Positions 10,791 through 21,429 of a stretch of DNA of 64,000 bases are shown here, piece by piece. Below the pieces are notes generated by a model, which saw nothing but the letters and a program-made list of their open reading frames with translations, was not told the origin of the DNA and ran no database searches. Made by a program: the position numbers and the translations under genes. This DNA is from Flabesymbios commensalis (lineage: Eukaryota; Annelida; Polychaeta; Terebellida; Flabelligeridae). Each line of letters starts with the position of its first letter. Within the stretch, counting starts at the first letter, position 1. The stretch is from NCBI GenBank assembly GCA_964017125.1, contig OZ024902.1, forward strand, positions 56,406,791 to 56,470,790. Direction: 5' to 3'.

Positions 10791-11300
10791 ATGGATTCGC
10801 CATACACGGTGGAGCTCTCTAATTATATGTTTTTACTGGGCATGCATGGCTTGATAGTAACAGCTGTTTCGAAACAATCTGATCTAATTAACTTGGAAAA
10901 CGCCAAGAAAAATACATTTTGGATGACTTATTTGTATATAATAATTGGCGTAAATTCTGTTATGTTAATAACTTCATCTATGTGTTGTGAAGTTTCACTG
11001 TCAGTAAAATCGAATACAGCCATACAGCATCTTCCAGAAATGTCACACAAATTCAAACTCAATGTATATGGTATATTTGTTTGTCAAATCACATTAGTTT
11101 TTGTAAGGAATGCTATTTTGTTAATTTTGCCTTCTGTTTTTTCTCGTGCTGAAACCCGATCTTTTATATTATCACCCTGCTTTTATTATGTATTTGCTGT
11201 CCGTGGACAAATGACAGTAGCTGGCACAATATGGGTAATTATTTTATATATAAAGTTTTCAAACAAGTCGACACGGGTGGCTGATAATTTTTTTTTGTAA
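10791..11300 (+). pseudogene. Multi-pass membrane segment, probably the rest of the receptor
   Basis: A 169-codon frame with at least four hydrophobic stretches: YMFLLGMHGLIVTAV, WMTYLYIIIGVNSVMLITSS, VYGIFVCQITLVFVRNAILL and GQMTVAGTIWVIILYI. The first resembles TM2 of LRR-type rhodopsin-family GPCRs (LMG-YLLIIA). A tryptophan in the loop and SS-CCEVSLSV after the next segment fit TM3 loosely. Position and strand match the receptor interrupted at 7,876. The DRY-type motif and the later GPCR signatures are not visible, so the link is inferred. An independent multi-pass protein fragment is the alternative. Confidence 0.4.
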
Positions 11301-11871
11301 ATTGATTAGACGTTTGTTCAGAGATCAATATGAAAACTTTATTTAGGTACCGGTGGATTACAATAAAAAAAGAAAATATCATTATTATTTGGATAAATAG
11401 TTAAATGCTTCTAAATATTATTTTGGTATAAAAAACTGATTCGGTATCCAGATATAAGGCCGGATGCGAAAATTTTATTTCGATTTTTTTCTGCAATAGT
11501 CTAGAATAGAATATAAAAATTCTGATATTTTTTATAGAAATGTATGAAAATTTGTCTAATACTGTCGGTGTACATCTGAATGAAAAAAGATGCATTTTGA
11601 ATTCACAATAAAAAAACTTTCGCGTAGAGAAATCTGAACGATGCAGTACATGATAGCACATGTCCCCTTTTAACTTGATGTAATCTTTCATCAGATAAAC
11701 AAACTCTTTCCCATGAATAGGCATAGCCTACTACATGTAGATCATCATTGACTCTGTGATGGCATCTGGCATACTAGTATGAAACACACCTTAATTTGCC
11801 ATATCCATCACACAATCCTGGTAGATGAGCCGTGAAGTACATATACTAAATTTAAAATATTTTATGTACTT
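11301..11871. other. Non-coding stretch, nothing recognised
   Basis: AT-rich sequence; the long minus-strand frame at 11,401-11,724 has no recognisable domain and no supporting splice or start signals. Confidence 0.3.
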
Positions 11872-12190
11872 GCCGTCAAATTAAAAAATGATCTACCAGG
11901 ATCGCATGATTTTCGGCAATTTCTTCGTCAATTTTGACCCGATTTTCTATTAAAATCCTAGCATTTGCCATGTGATGTCCCCCTATAAACCCATTAAACT
12001 ATTTCTAGAATTTTATTGCATATTAAATGGTCTAACTTTTGAAATATTAAGTATAATTCTGCGATTTTTTACCATTGTTAGGATTTTAATCGAAAATGAC
12101 CTTTGCAAAATTTCAAAGAAATCGATTTAAAATTGACAGAGAAATCGCCGAAAATTTATGGTCCTGGTTGATAATTTTTAATTTGACGGC
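11872..12190. mobile_element. Palindromic MITE, family B
   Basis: The left end GCCGTCAAATTAAAAAATGA pairs with TAATTTTTAATTTGACGGC at the right end, and the pairing continues through TTTCGGCAATTTCTTCGTCAATTTT against its counterpart before 12,160. The central block carries CTATAAACCCATTAA and AAATGGTCTAACTTTTGAAA. The same core occurs in the cluster at 49.0-52.1 kb, which places this diverged copy in that family. Confidence 0.65.
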
Positions 12191-12777
12191 TGGTATATTA
12201 GGGTGGATAATTTTTTTCTCTCAGTTTTTTTACGACGGAAAATATAATTTCGCTTTAAAATCGCTTGAAAAAAATAGATAATATATTTGTGTCACTCTAC
12301 ATATTACAACGGTTTAATTCAATTTATTTTCCTGATTTAAACACGTTTATTTTTTTTAAATATATGATACATTTGTATTTCTCTCTAAAAATGTTAAATG
12401 TGGTCCACAATTGTGTAAATAGCGCGTGTTAAACGTCACTGCTTTTATCACAGTCTATTTATGATAATACTTATATTTATGGTAACAATAAATGTACCAG
12501 CTCACATAGGCTGAACGTACCATTTTCAATTGTGTACATATGTGTACATAATGAAAATAATTTTTTATCTGTTAATCCGATAAAAAATCTTTTGGGTTTG
12601 ATTTTACCTATTCATGTTTGGGCCAGTTCAGGAGTTATTGTTTTCTGTTAAACTTATGCTAAAACACAGCAAAATAAACTTAATAGTATACCGGCCTATG
12701 GCCGGTCCTAATAACAATATTAGTTGAGATACTTTTCTCCTTCATTAGGTTTAACCCTTGCAATTTCGGATCAACCT

Positions 12778-12833
12778 CCCAACAAACACGCGATGATGAC
12801 CCAGCATTGGATCAATGCCTCGTGTTAGCTAGG
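12778..12833. mobile_element. Short palindromic MITE remnant (CCCARYAAACAC family)
   Basis: Opens CCCAACAAACACGCGATGA and closes TGCCTCGTGTTAGCTAGG, with CCAGCATTGGATCAATGC in the centre; the middle of the element has been lost. Confidence 0.6.
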
Positions 12834-12990
12834 CTATCACTCTACTGAATGTACGCCGTTCTCTTGTCCATGCGTCCTTTATATCATTAGATGAAATAGC
12901 CTGCATTCTACTGTTATGTGGTTGAATAAAATCCAAATTACGACACAGAAACATCTCACAGGAACTTGTGAATATAGCGCGGCCTCCAGA

Positions 12991-12996
12991 TTTAAT
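12991..12996 (-). terminator. Candidate poly(A) signal of the kinase gene
   Basis: TTTAAT on the plus strand reads ATTAAA on the minus strand, about 90 nt after the kinase stop codon. Stronger AATAAA hexamers lie further downstream near 12,322 and 12,347, so the real cleavage site is uncertain. Confidence 0.3.
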
Positions 12997-13086
12997 GTTA
13001 CTTCTGTGTGATGGGAAAGAGTGATATGACTGGCTTGAACGTTCAAAGTTAAAATCAGTTTGGATTTCTATCAGAACATCACATCT

Positions 13087-16000
13087 TCAACACACTAGCT
13101 TCATCTTTTCCTGAAAAGACAATACAGCATTGTATTATCTGAGAAATTTACAAAATCATATATACATTAGAAAAATGGATTATTGAATAGTTATTGAATT
13201 TTCATTGGAACCCATATATGGCCAAGAGAAGACTATAATATTGTATATACTCGGAATACAAATTTTCATGATTTCAATTATAAATAGGTTTTAACATGGT
13301 CTGCACCGGTACTTTCGACAAATATTTTTGATTGTTATTATTTGTAATATTTATTTTTTAAGTTATCATAGCTGAACATAATAATAATGTAAGTTAATAT
13401 GTAGGCCTATCCTGTTTATTTACCTATTTGTGTTCATATTAATGTACACGTCATACCATTCATCTTGATTTTTTTTTTCTTTTGTAACTGGATTACCTGC
13501 TATACAATCTTTTTTTTCTTTCTAGAATAGTACAGTTTACTACTTATACTATTTTGTTATGTTTATTGTAGCAGAAATTGTACTCCAAGCCTCGGACGAG
13601 GCCCGAGTTATTGAATAAATTTGTCAAACTTGACACCACAATCAACGCCAACTATTTTGTAAACCATAATATTTAGAAGCCTAGTATCCAATTAAGCACG
13701 TAGATAACACACGAGCGTGTAACATATACATGTAATATTTTTATTATCTTGACACGACAGTCACTCACCGTAAGAAGGTGAGGTGGTTTCATATGCCCTC
13801 TTTGCAGACTATGCCAGTTCACGGCTGAGAAGAATCTGAAAGAGAATACAATATAACCAGAGTTGCAGTGCACAGCTTGAAAACGACCAGTTGTCATAAA
13901 ATACCAGACGCTGCCGGCCTTGTGTCAGTTTAATGTTGGTCCACCGTTTCATGATATTATCCATGAAGCGGTGAAATATTTGTATACAAACCAAGAGACC
14001 GAAGGGTTTCTTCAATTTGATAACATCATTACATTATTTAGCTCATTATTTAGCTCTTTCCGCCTCATTTGAATACCTATATGTGACTCAACTTCAAGTG
14101 GGTGGAAACTACTCATATTTAACCAAACATTTGTAAACCGTGATGTTTAAACACTCATTTCATTCCCACTAACCGCGAATTGATCAGATAATAAAACCCA
14201 TAAATATGTCTTATTGTAATAAAATCATACTAACGGGTGGTGTGTAATATTTCTGATTTCATCACTTCCAAGTCTTCTTTCAGGTGTAACACTAAATAAA
14301 AAAATAAGTATACATAATTCAAAATTGGAGAGTTTAAATAATATAAAAAAACACAGGAAAAACACTTTTCTTTGAATAAATTTTACAATCGGTCCTTGTA
14401 ATAATTATTTATTGCAACCATTTTATATCCTTGACTGACATGCACATACTAGGTGTAACTATCCGTTACAGTTTCTTGTTTTTACCTTCTGTATATATTC
14501 AACAGCATAGTAAATAATATGTACAGGAACGCGCTGAAGAATAAATTATAACCCCTTATGGATGAACTTAAGACATGATTTTTCTAATGCAATAAATGGC
14601 ACACAAATTTAGTTCTCACGTGAATATATTGCCTGTATGAATGAAGCTGATTAAGGGGTTAATTAGGTTGTTTAAGGGGTTAATACGCATGTGTATAGTG
14701 TATGTATAAATGAAGCTGTTTAAGGGGTTAATACTCACGTGGATAGTGTATGTATAAATAAAGCTGTTTAAGGGGTTGATATTCATGTGAATAGTGTATG
14801 TATAAATGAAGCTGTTTAAGGGGTTAATACTCACGTGAATAGTGTATGTATAAATGAAGCTGTTTAAGGGGTTAATACTCACGTGAATAGTATATGTATA
14901 AATGAAGCTGTTTAAGGGGTTGATATTCATGTGAATAGTGTATGTATAAATGAAGCTGTTTAAGGGGTTAATATTCACGTGAATAGTGTATGTATAAATG
15001 AAGCTGTTTAAGGGGTTAATACTCACGTGAATAGTGTATGTATAAATGAAGCTGTTTAAGGGGTTAATACTCACGTGAATAGTGTATGTATAAATGAAGC
15101 TGCTTAAGGGTTTGATATTCATGTGAATAGTGTCTGTATGAATGAAACAGATGGATTATGTAAATGTATAATTATGTAAATATCGTCTGTATGAATAAAG
15201 CTGATTACGGGGTTAATACTCACGTGAATAGTCTATGTATGAATGAAACAGGTGAATTAAGAGATTAATCTTCATGGGAATGGTGTCTGTAAGAATGAAA
15301 CGGATGAATTAAGGGGTTAATACTCACGTGATAGTGTCTGCGTGAATGAAGCTGTTTAAGGCTTTAACCTTCAGATATTATTGTATAAACCATGGAGACC
15401 AACAATTTTTTATATATTAAATCATTATAAATGTCTTAGTTAGCTCTTTCCATTTCTTTTGAATACCTATGTCATGGATCTACGGTTTACTTTTACAGCG
15501 CGGAGATCGACTTTATACGTCGGTATGTGACGCATACTGATGTCAGATTCTGATGTATAAAGTCGATCTCCGCGCTGTAAGGGTTAATACTCACGTGAAT
15601 AATGTCTGTATGAATGAATCAGATTAGGGGTTAATATTCACGTGAATAGTGTCTGTATGAATGAAGCAGATTAGGGGTTAATATTCACGTGAATTGTGTC
15701 TGTATGAATGTAGCTAATTAAAGGTATGATTTTCACATGAATAGTGTCTGTATGAATGTAGCTGATTAACGGGCTGATATTCACGTGAATAGTGTCTGTA
15801 TGAATGTAGCTAATTAACGAGCTGATATTCACATCTATAGTGTCTGTATAAATGTAGCTAATTAAGGGGCTAATATTCACATGAATAGTGTATGTATGAA
15901 TGTAGCTTATTAACGGGCTGATATTTACATGAATAGTGTCTGTATAAATGTAGCTAATTAACGGGCGAATATTCAGATTAATAGTGTCTGTATGAATGTA

Positions 16001-16961
16001 GCTTATTAACGGGCTGATATTCACATGAATAGTGTCTGTATGAATGTAGCTTATTAACGGGCTGATATTCACATGAATAGTGTCTGTATGAATGTAGCTA
16101 ATTAACGGGCGATTATTCACATGAATAGTGTCTGTACGAATGAAGCTGATTAAGGTGTTAAAATTCACGTGAATAGTGTCTGTATAAATGTAGCTAATTA
16201 CCGGAATAATATTCACATGAATAGTGTCTGTATGAATATAGCTTATCAACGGGCTGATATTCACATGGATAGTGTCTGTATAAATGTAGCTAATTAACGG
16301 GCTAATATTCACATGAATAGTGTATGTATGAATGTAGCTTATCAACGGGCTGATATTCACATGAATAGTGTCTGTATAAATGTAGCTAATTAACGGGCGA
16401 ATATTCACATGAATAGTGTCTGTAATAATGTAGCTCATTAACGGGCTGATATTCACATGAATAGTGTCTGAATGAATGTAGCTTATCAACGGGCTGATAT
16501 TCACATGAATAGTGTCTGTATAAATGTACCTAATTAACGGGCGAATATTCACATGAATAGTGTCTGTACGAATGAAGCTGATTAAGGTGTTAAAATTCAC
16601 GTGAATAGTGTCTGTATAAATGTAGCTAATTAACGGAATAATATTCACATGAATAGTGTCTGAATGAATAAAGCTGATTAAGGTGTTAAAATTCATGTAA
16701 AATAGTGTCTGTATGAATGTAGCTGAATAAAGGGTTAATAATCACGTGAATAGATTCTGCATAAATAAAGCTGAATTAGGGGTTAATACTTACGTGAATA
16801 GTGTCTGTATGAATGAAGTAGATTAAGGTGTTAGTACTTACGTGAATAGTGTCTGTATGAATGAAGATGATTTAGCATCAAACAACTCCTTATTGTAATG
16901 TATTTGACTGGAGTCTGAAAGCTTATACATCATGTCAAAATCATTGTTTATCCAAGGCAGA
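13087..16961 (-). CDS. Kinase exons 6-9: C-lobe end and AGC tail
   Basis: Exon 6 (16,961-16,842) encodes RLPWINNDFDMMYKL to SSSFIQTLFT and ends AC|GTAAGT. Exon 7 (14,291-14,235) supplies VTPERRLGSDEIRNITHH. Exon 8 (13,835-13,769) supplies PFFSAVNWHSLQRG...LLT. Exon 9 (13,110-13,087) adds EKMKLVC and TGA. The RLGS and HPFF-W motifs are each rebuilt across these junctions, strong evidence that the exons belong together although intron 6 spans 2.55 kb of tandem repeat. The very short tail after KPP means no hydrophobic motif, PH or RGS extension is present, unlike GRK2-type kinases. Confidence 0.82.
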
Positions 16962-19900
16962 CTGAAAAAAAACAAGATAAAAAATTAATAATTTTAACAT
17001 ACAGTAGGGTATAATCTGTGACGACTTAATATAAGCCGTTTCTATATTGAGTATTTAATTCATGGGAATTCAATTAAACAAATTCCTTGACGGTGATTAA
17101 ATTTCATTACATTTCCTTAGTATTTTCGTCTATCCTTTTCTACTATACTGCTTACGCATGATTAAACAATATGTGTCATATATTGACAAACCAGAGACAA
17201 TGAGTGGAAAGCTTTATAATTTTTTTTTGTTGAAATAACCAATAAGGAGAACTGTACAAAGGAGGGGGATGAGTAGCTGTTTGCAAGTATTCGTAGTTTT
17301 TCCTAGGCTAGGCTAGGCTTTCCCCAGTAGACACAAGACGTTGAATCAATGTTGTTTTAACGTTGCTCCACCGCATATCACGCTGTTCCAACGTCAAAAC
17401 AACATTGATTCAACATGTTGTGTCGGATGGGTCACATGTGGTGCGCTGGATAATTAGAGACTTGACAAGATTGAGTGTTGTACCGGCCAGCAAGTAGGTG
17501 GTAGAGCAAAGCACCCAATGAGAACCAGTCTGCCATATGATCATAGCCTTGCTGCTGGACTATCTCTGGTGCAACATATCCTTCAGTTCCAACTGGGTAA
17601 GCACTTTTACCAGAGTGCTTTTTGCCTGGGAGTGAGGGTCGAGCAGAACTAAAGTCACACTGAAACACAATAAATGGGTGACATTTGTTACTGTTACTGA
17701 TTAACACCCAATAATTAATATAATGCTCGAGATAACGAAATAAATGTTTTTGTTGTGTTCTGAACCAAAATTGCAATCGTGGCAACAGAAGCAGCAAGGG
17801 ATGAGCTGTATTAAATCATGATTTATGGATTCGATCTTTACTTAAATTTTACACACATAAAACTAACGAATGATTATGAGTAAAAACTGCTGAGGTATTT
17901 AGGTTGTTTTATAACACGCTAACAATTTGACAACCCCAGTATTAGGTAAAAGAATGGTGAATGAATTGGCATGGCATGACCAATAAACCAAATGTGAAAA
18001 ATACTGATTAATTTTTAATATAATTGATAAATATTACCTTTTTATATGTTCCATAATAATGATTACAACTATTACCAGTTTTGGAGTTCCACAGCTGCCG
18101 AAGAGGATGTTTTCTGGCTTGATGTCCAGGTGAATCCAGCCTCTGGAGTGTACATGGATCAGAGCCTGGATCAGACAGGCACATATATACCTGCTTATGT
18201 AGAGAGGGATTCCGCTTCTACGCCCTGGCCAACTGTAAAATTATATACAACTGCATGCATGGTATGCACAATGAGTATTGAGGTCACACATCTGCCTTCA
18301 CAATGTAGAAGATATGTCTGTTTTAATCTATAATCTTGTTAATCAGTAAGAGACAATAATCATATTCACGAAGACAAATAAAACTAGAGGGGAATTGTGA
18401 CTTTTCAAGTAACAATAATATTTGGGCTAGGTTTTATGAGTTTTTGGGGCGGCCATTTTGAATAGTGATCAAGAAAATCCTGGATAAATCCATAAGAACA
18501 TGCTGTATGACTTAGAAAAGTCATAGCAGAACACCTGGCTACTCTGGGAATACTTCATGTTGATTGGATAAAAAATGGTGGCTGACAAAACCTGCACAGA
18601 ATAATAAGTTTAAAGAACCAGACAAAACTCCATAGCCCAAACATAATTAATATGAACACGTCGGTTGTAGGTGTGTTATAATTTACCTTAGGTTGTATAC
18701 ATAGGCCCACAGATTATATTGTAATTGTGATCAATACATTTTCTAATACAATACAGTATTCACCTTCATTATGATGATATTGACGTTTTGTGAGTTTACC
18801 TGAGTGCTAAGAGTTGAGCCAGTGATGTCGCAGCCCTCTCCATCAGAATCACACCAGCAAGCCCTCTATTGTAACTCTCAAGAAATCTAAAGCAATCAAT
18901 TTAGCACACTCAAATTCAATTGATATTTTACAGTGGTAGGTAAGGCCTATACAATACTTTCACAAAGGTTTTCTCTTTGTTGTGCAAGAAAATGGAAGAA
19001 TGAATTATCACCACTGCACCCATATTTATTATATATTTGTACATTGATTGAATAATTAATGGCAAACATAGCGTTGCCCTGCTCAGCTGTCATACTATGA
19101 AAAAGGGAGAGCCTATTAAACCCCGGCACCATCTACATTAGCCTTTTTATGAATGTCTCCCGGTGAACAACGTTCAGAGTTTCAATGTGCACACTCTTTT
19201 TCATGAATAAATGAATGAATGAATGAATGAATGAATGAATGAATGAATGAATGAATGAATGAATGAATGAATGAATGAATGAATGAATATCAACTATATC
19301 CTCCGGCATGTTGGTTAATTTTTCCTCCGACATTTTGAGCTGTGTGAGGCAGTAAGATGCTGCCAGAAGCATACGAGATTGGAACCTTGTTTCTGACGGT
19401 TTCAGCACAAGGATCATTGGTACTATGTACATATGAGCTATTAAACTAATGATATGTAATAATATTTACCGGATAACAAAGGGTGAATTAAGCGTCTTCA
19501 GTGCCAAACATTCGTGGTCCTGTTTTCTTTGATACCCAACCTTGGCTGCTGCGGGATGTGTTTTGTACCTCACCTGTAAGGAAATGTTATACACTATTAT
19601 CATCTCACTGCATGATAAAGTAATAAAAGGTCCACACGTGTATCGATCAATAAATTAGTAATTCAATAAATAAATCAAGTGTGTGATGGCATTGCTGATA
19701 TTGATCACTTCAGTTAAGGGATTAAAATTTCTACTGAATCACTAAAATTGTATTCTCTCTTATGATTTGTGCTATGTTCACTCTGATTCCCAGTGAAAAA
19801 ATGGAATTGTTCTTGTTGTCTTACAATGATTTCACTGCAGTGGGAATGATATCCCATGCTTAAATAAGCTTAGCTTTGCCATTCTTTGATTGTGTGAATT

Positions 19901-21425
19901 CATGAATAAATTATTTCACGTCAGCTGTAATAGATCAGAAACAACTTATCCAATGTGTATTATAGTTAACTGTATAATATAACATATTGGTCATTGCATG
20001 GTTATTATACATGTGTAGGAATACCAGAAGGGTACCTAAATATGTGATGTTCGTTATATTATTATACTAAGAGTATGTGTTTACCAAGCTTTAACATCTT
20101 ATTACTCATTAACTTTGCACATTCTTCTCATTATTTTTATGATAACCCTGATATATATGTACCTCATAGACAGCACCAAACATCCCGCGACCGAGTCTGG
20201 TTACATGGCCAGATGTGTCTAACACCAGCTTTACTCCAGGTAATTGTTCCAGTACTCTGACACTGTCTATTGTCGATTCGTCTTCAGGATCATCTCCTAA
20301 CGAGCCCAACGACAATCGTAGAAGTTCTGACTCTAATCCACAACGGACATTCTCACTGTTGTTTTTGCTTCTCTCTAGGCCTAGGGATGACTTCTTGTCT
20401 TTGACATTATCTTCTGGCCCAGGCTGCTCCAGGCTCACAACCAGAGTCTCAGACTCAGTCACAATGGAAGTACAAGGACGGTCCTCATGGGACTTGCATT
20501 TAATGTCAGATTCTGTTCTATCATGTTTTTTCAATAATGACTTTGACCTAAAGACAGTGCTACTGCTACTAGACCTACAGCTTGGTCTGTCCCTAGTGAT
20601 AGAGGTAGTACTCGTAGCTGTGGATGCAACAGTAGGCCCAGAGGATTTACACGGATGAGAACCTACTTGTTCACAAGATGAACACAAAGTAATAACTCTC
20701 CCTTTGGCTTTAGACAATTCTGATGAAAGAATAGTAGGCCCAATTGTGGCATTTTGTGTGTGATTATGTTTAGATGTGACACGATGGGGAGGAATTACAA
20801 TAGGTGTCGCATATGTTGTACTCTTCGGAGGTTTAGCTACATCGATGACACTATTGGTTTGGCATTGTGGTTCCAGTTCCAGTGTTCCAACTGTAGAACT
20901 AGAAGTAGAAGGTCTAGATCTACCAGTATGATCATGATGCTTTGTCTTTGACTGTGTCTGTATCCATGGTGTTGGAGCCCACGGTCGTTTAACATCTGGA
21001 TGACTGTTGTTTTTCTGAACGACACTAAACGCATTTGCGGCCAATTTAGTTTTTTCTGCGCTAGAGGGCCTATTGGAATTATTTCTTGAAAATATCTCAC
21101 CATCTACATTCTGTCTGTTCTCACATCGATATTTCTCACGGAGTATCTCTTCGACCTCGAACTCAGACTCGATCTCTCCACTCCCACGGCTTGAGAATGT
21201 CTGTTTTCGTACGTGTAATGAACAATCTCCATTGTCATTGGTATTGACAGCGATATTATTGCCATGATTCAGCGGTATTGTTACGCCTTTCACTCTGTTT
21301 CTAACTCCATTTTTCTCATCAGTGACAGTGTTCTCAAAATACTTTTTACTAATCCCTATGTGAACAGCTCTGGTATTCCAAACACGCCATGATAACGCTG
21401 CCTTTTTTCTGGGCTCGAAAGTCAT
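13087..21425 (-). CDS. AGC-type serine/threonine protein kinase, nine coding exons (684 aa)
   Basis: Nine exons splice in frame with canonical GT/AG sites: 21,425-20,163; 19,573-19,470; 18,886-18,800; 18,232-18,076; 17,659-17,484; 16,961-16,842; 14,291-14,235; 13,835-13,769; 13,110-13,087. The sum is 2,055 nt, exactly 684 codons plus TGA. Residues 1-400 are S/T-rich and probably disordered. The kinase domain runs from about 404. Motifs: G-loop GRGMFGAV (412-419), K432, E442, HLDIKPEN (D521, K523, N526), CDFS (D539), GYVAPE, ADWFSLG (580-586), PERRLGS (639-645). The AGC C-tail reads HPFFSAVNWHSLQRG (654-668) then KPP. ADWFSLG and PFF--VNW are typical of GRK and related AGC kinases. HRD is HLD and DFG is DFS, so catalysis may be altered. 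Orthology is not assigned. Introns 2, 5 and 6 carry repeats. Confidence 0.88.
14634..15135 (-). repeat. 48-bp minisatellite, array 1 (kinase intron 6)
   Basis: About ten 48-bp units. On the kinase's sense (minus) strand each unit reads roughly CTTCATTTATACATACAC then TATTCACGTGAGTATTAACC. This is a near copy of the last 20 nt of exon 6 plus its donor. Because 48 is divisible by three, an ORF of 16-residue repeats (NPLNSFIYTYTIHVSI) runs through, but it is not in the exon 6 frame and is a by-product. Several units keep an intact GTGAGT donor. Confidence 0.9.
15493..15580. repeat. Perfect 26-bp-arm hairpin between the two arrays
   Basis: TTACAGCGCGGAGATCGACT at the left is the exact complement of AGTCGATCTCCGCGCTGTAA at the right, with the pairing extended by TTATAC/GTATAA and a loop of about 36 nt. 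The arms are GC-rich and unlike the flanking minisatellite, so this is probably a small palindromic transposon inserted into the repeat tract. Confidence 0.75.
15582..16841 (-). repeat. 48-bp minisatellite, array 2 (kinase intron 6)
   Basis: About 26 units of the same 48-bp repeat, more diverged than array 1 (GTGAATATTAACC or GTGAATATCAGCC in place of GTGAGTATTAACC). It directly abuts the donor of kinase exon 6 at 16,841, and the unit nearest the exon retains GTAAGT. A 341-codon frame of 16-residue repeats (SPLISYIHTDTIHVNI) spans it. I read that frame as a consequence of the repeat length, not a gene. Confidence 0.9.
17323..17431. mobile_element. Palindromic MITE in kinase intron 5
   Basis: Opens CCCAGTAGACACAAGACGTT and closes CATGTTGTGTCGGATGGG. 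TTGAATCAATGTTGTTTTAA and AACGTCAAAACAACATTGAT pair as arms, making a 109-bp hairpin 50 bp past the exon 5 donor. Confidence 0.75.
17484..19573 (-). CDS. Kinase exons 2-5: N-lobe and catalytic loop to helix F
   Basis: Exon 2 (19,573-19,470) encodes the beta-3 lysine (PAAAKVGY) and the alpha-C glutamate (DHECLALKTLNSPFVI). Exon 3 (18,886-18,800) encodes the hinge (GLAGVILMERA). Exon 4 (18,232-18,076) encodes CLIQALIHVHSRGWIHLDIK. Exon 5 (17,659-17,484) encodes the modified DFS motif, a short glycine/lysine-rich activation segment (PGKKHSGKSAYPVGT), APE and ADWFSLG. Acceptors are TTCCTTACAG, TGCTTTAG, TTTTACAG and GTGTTTCAG. Exon 2 is in phase with exon 1, and phases 2-2-0-2 follow without a stop. 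Confidence 0.85.
19203..19287. repeat. (TGAA)n microsatellite in kinase intron 2
   Basis: About 20 tandem GAAT units; the minus-strand reading FIHSFIHS is an artefact. No coding role. Confidence 0.9.
20163..21425 (-). CDS. Kinase exon 1: disordered N terminus and glycine loop
   Basis: Encodes residues 1-421. The start ATG at 21,425 has an in-frame TGA two codons upstream (TCT TGA AAT ATG), so translation is unlikely to begin further 5' within this exon. The product is rich in Ser, Thr, Lys and Asn, with short basic and acidic runs and no recognisable domain until VTRLGRGMFGAVYE at its end. The donor is GAG|GTACAT. A single 1.26-kb exon carrying the entire disordered region contrasts with the small exons (24-176 nt) of the catalytic domain. 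Confidence 0.85.
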
Positions 21426-21429
21426 ATTT

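Larger units (their letters stand above)
12191..13060. other. Non-coding stretch downstream of the kinase gene
   Basis: No gene seen. It holds a 56-bp palindromic MITE remnant at 12,778-12,833 and AT-rich filler. On the minus strand it is the 3' flank of the kinase gene, with several possible poly(A) signals. Confidence 0.35.

Noticed and set aside
14616-15122. 168-codon minus-strand frame of NPLNSFIYTYTIHVSI repeats
   Set aside because: Same minisatellite artefact as the longer array.
15671-16696. 341-codon minus-strand frame of 16-residue repeats
   Set aside because: The frame exists because the 48-bp minisatellite unit is divisible by three and lacks stops in one phase. It is not in the exon 6 frame and lies inside an intron.
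20215-20658. Plus-strand frame of 147 codons
   Set aside because: Antisense shadow of kinase exon 1.
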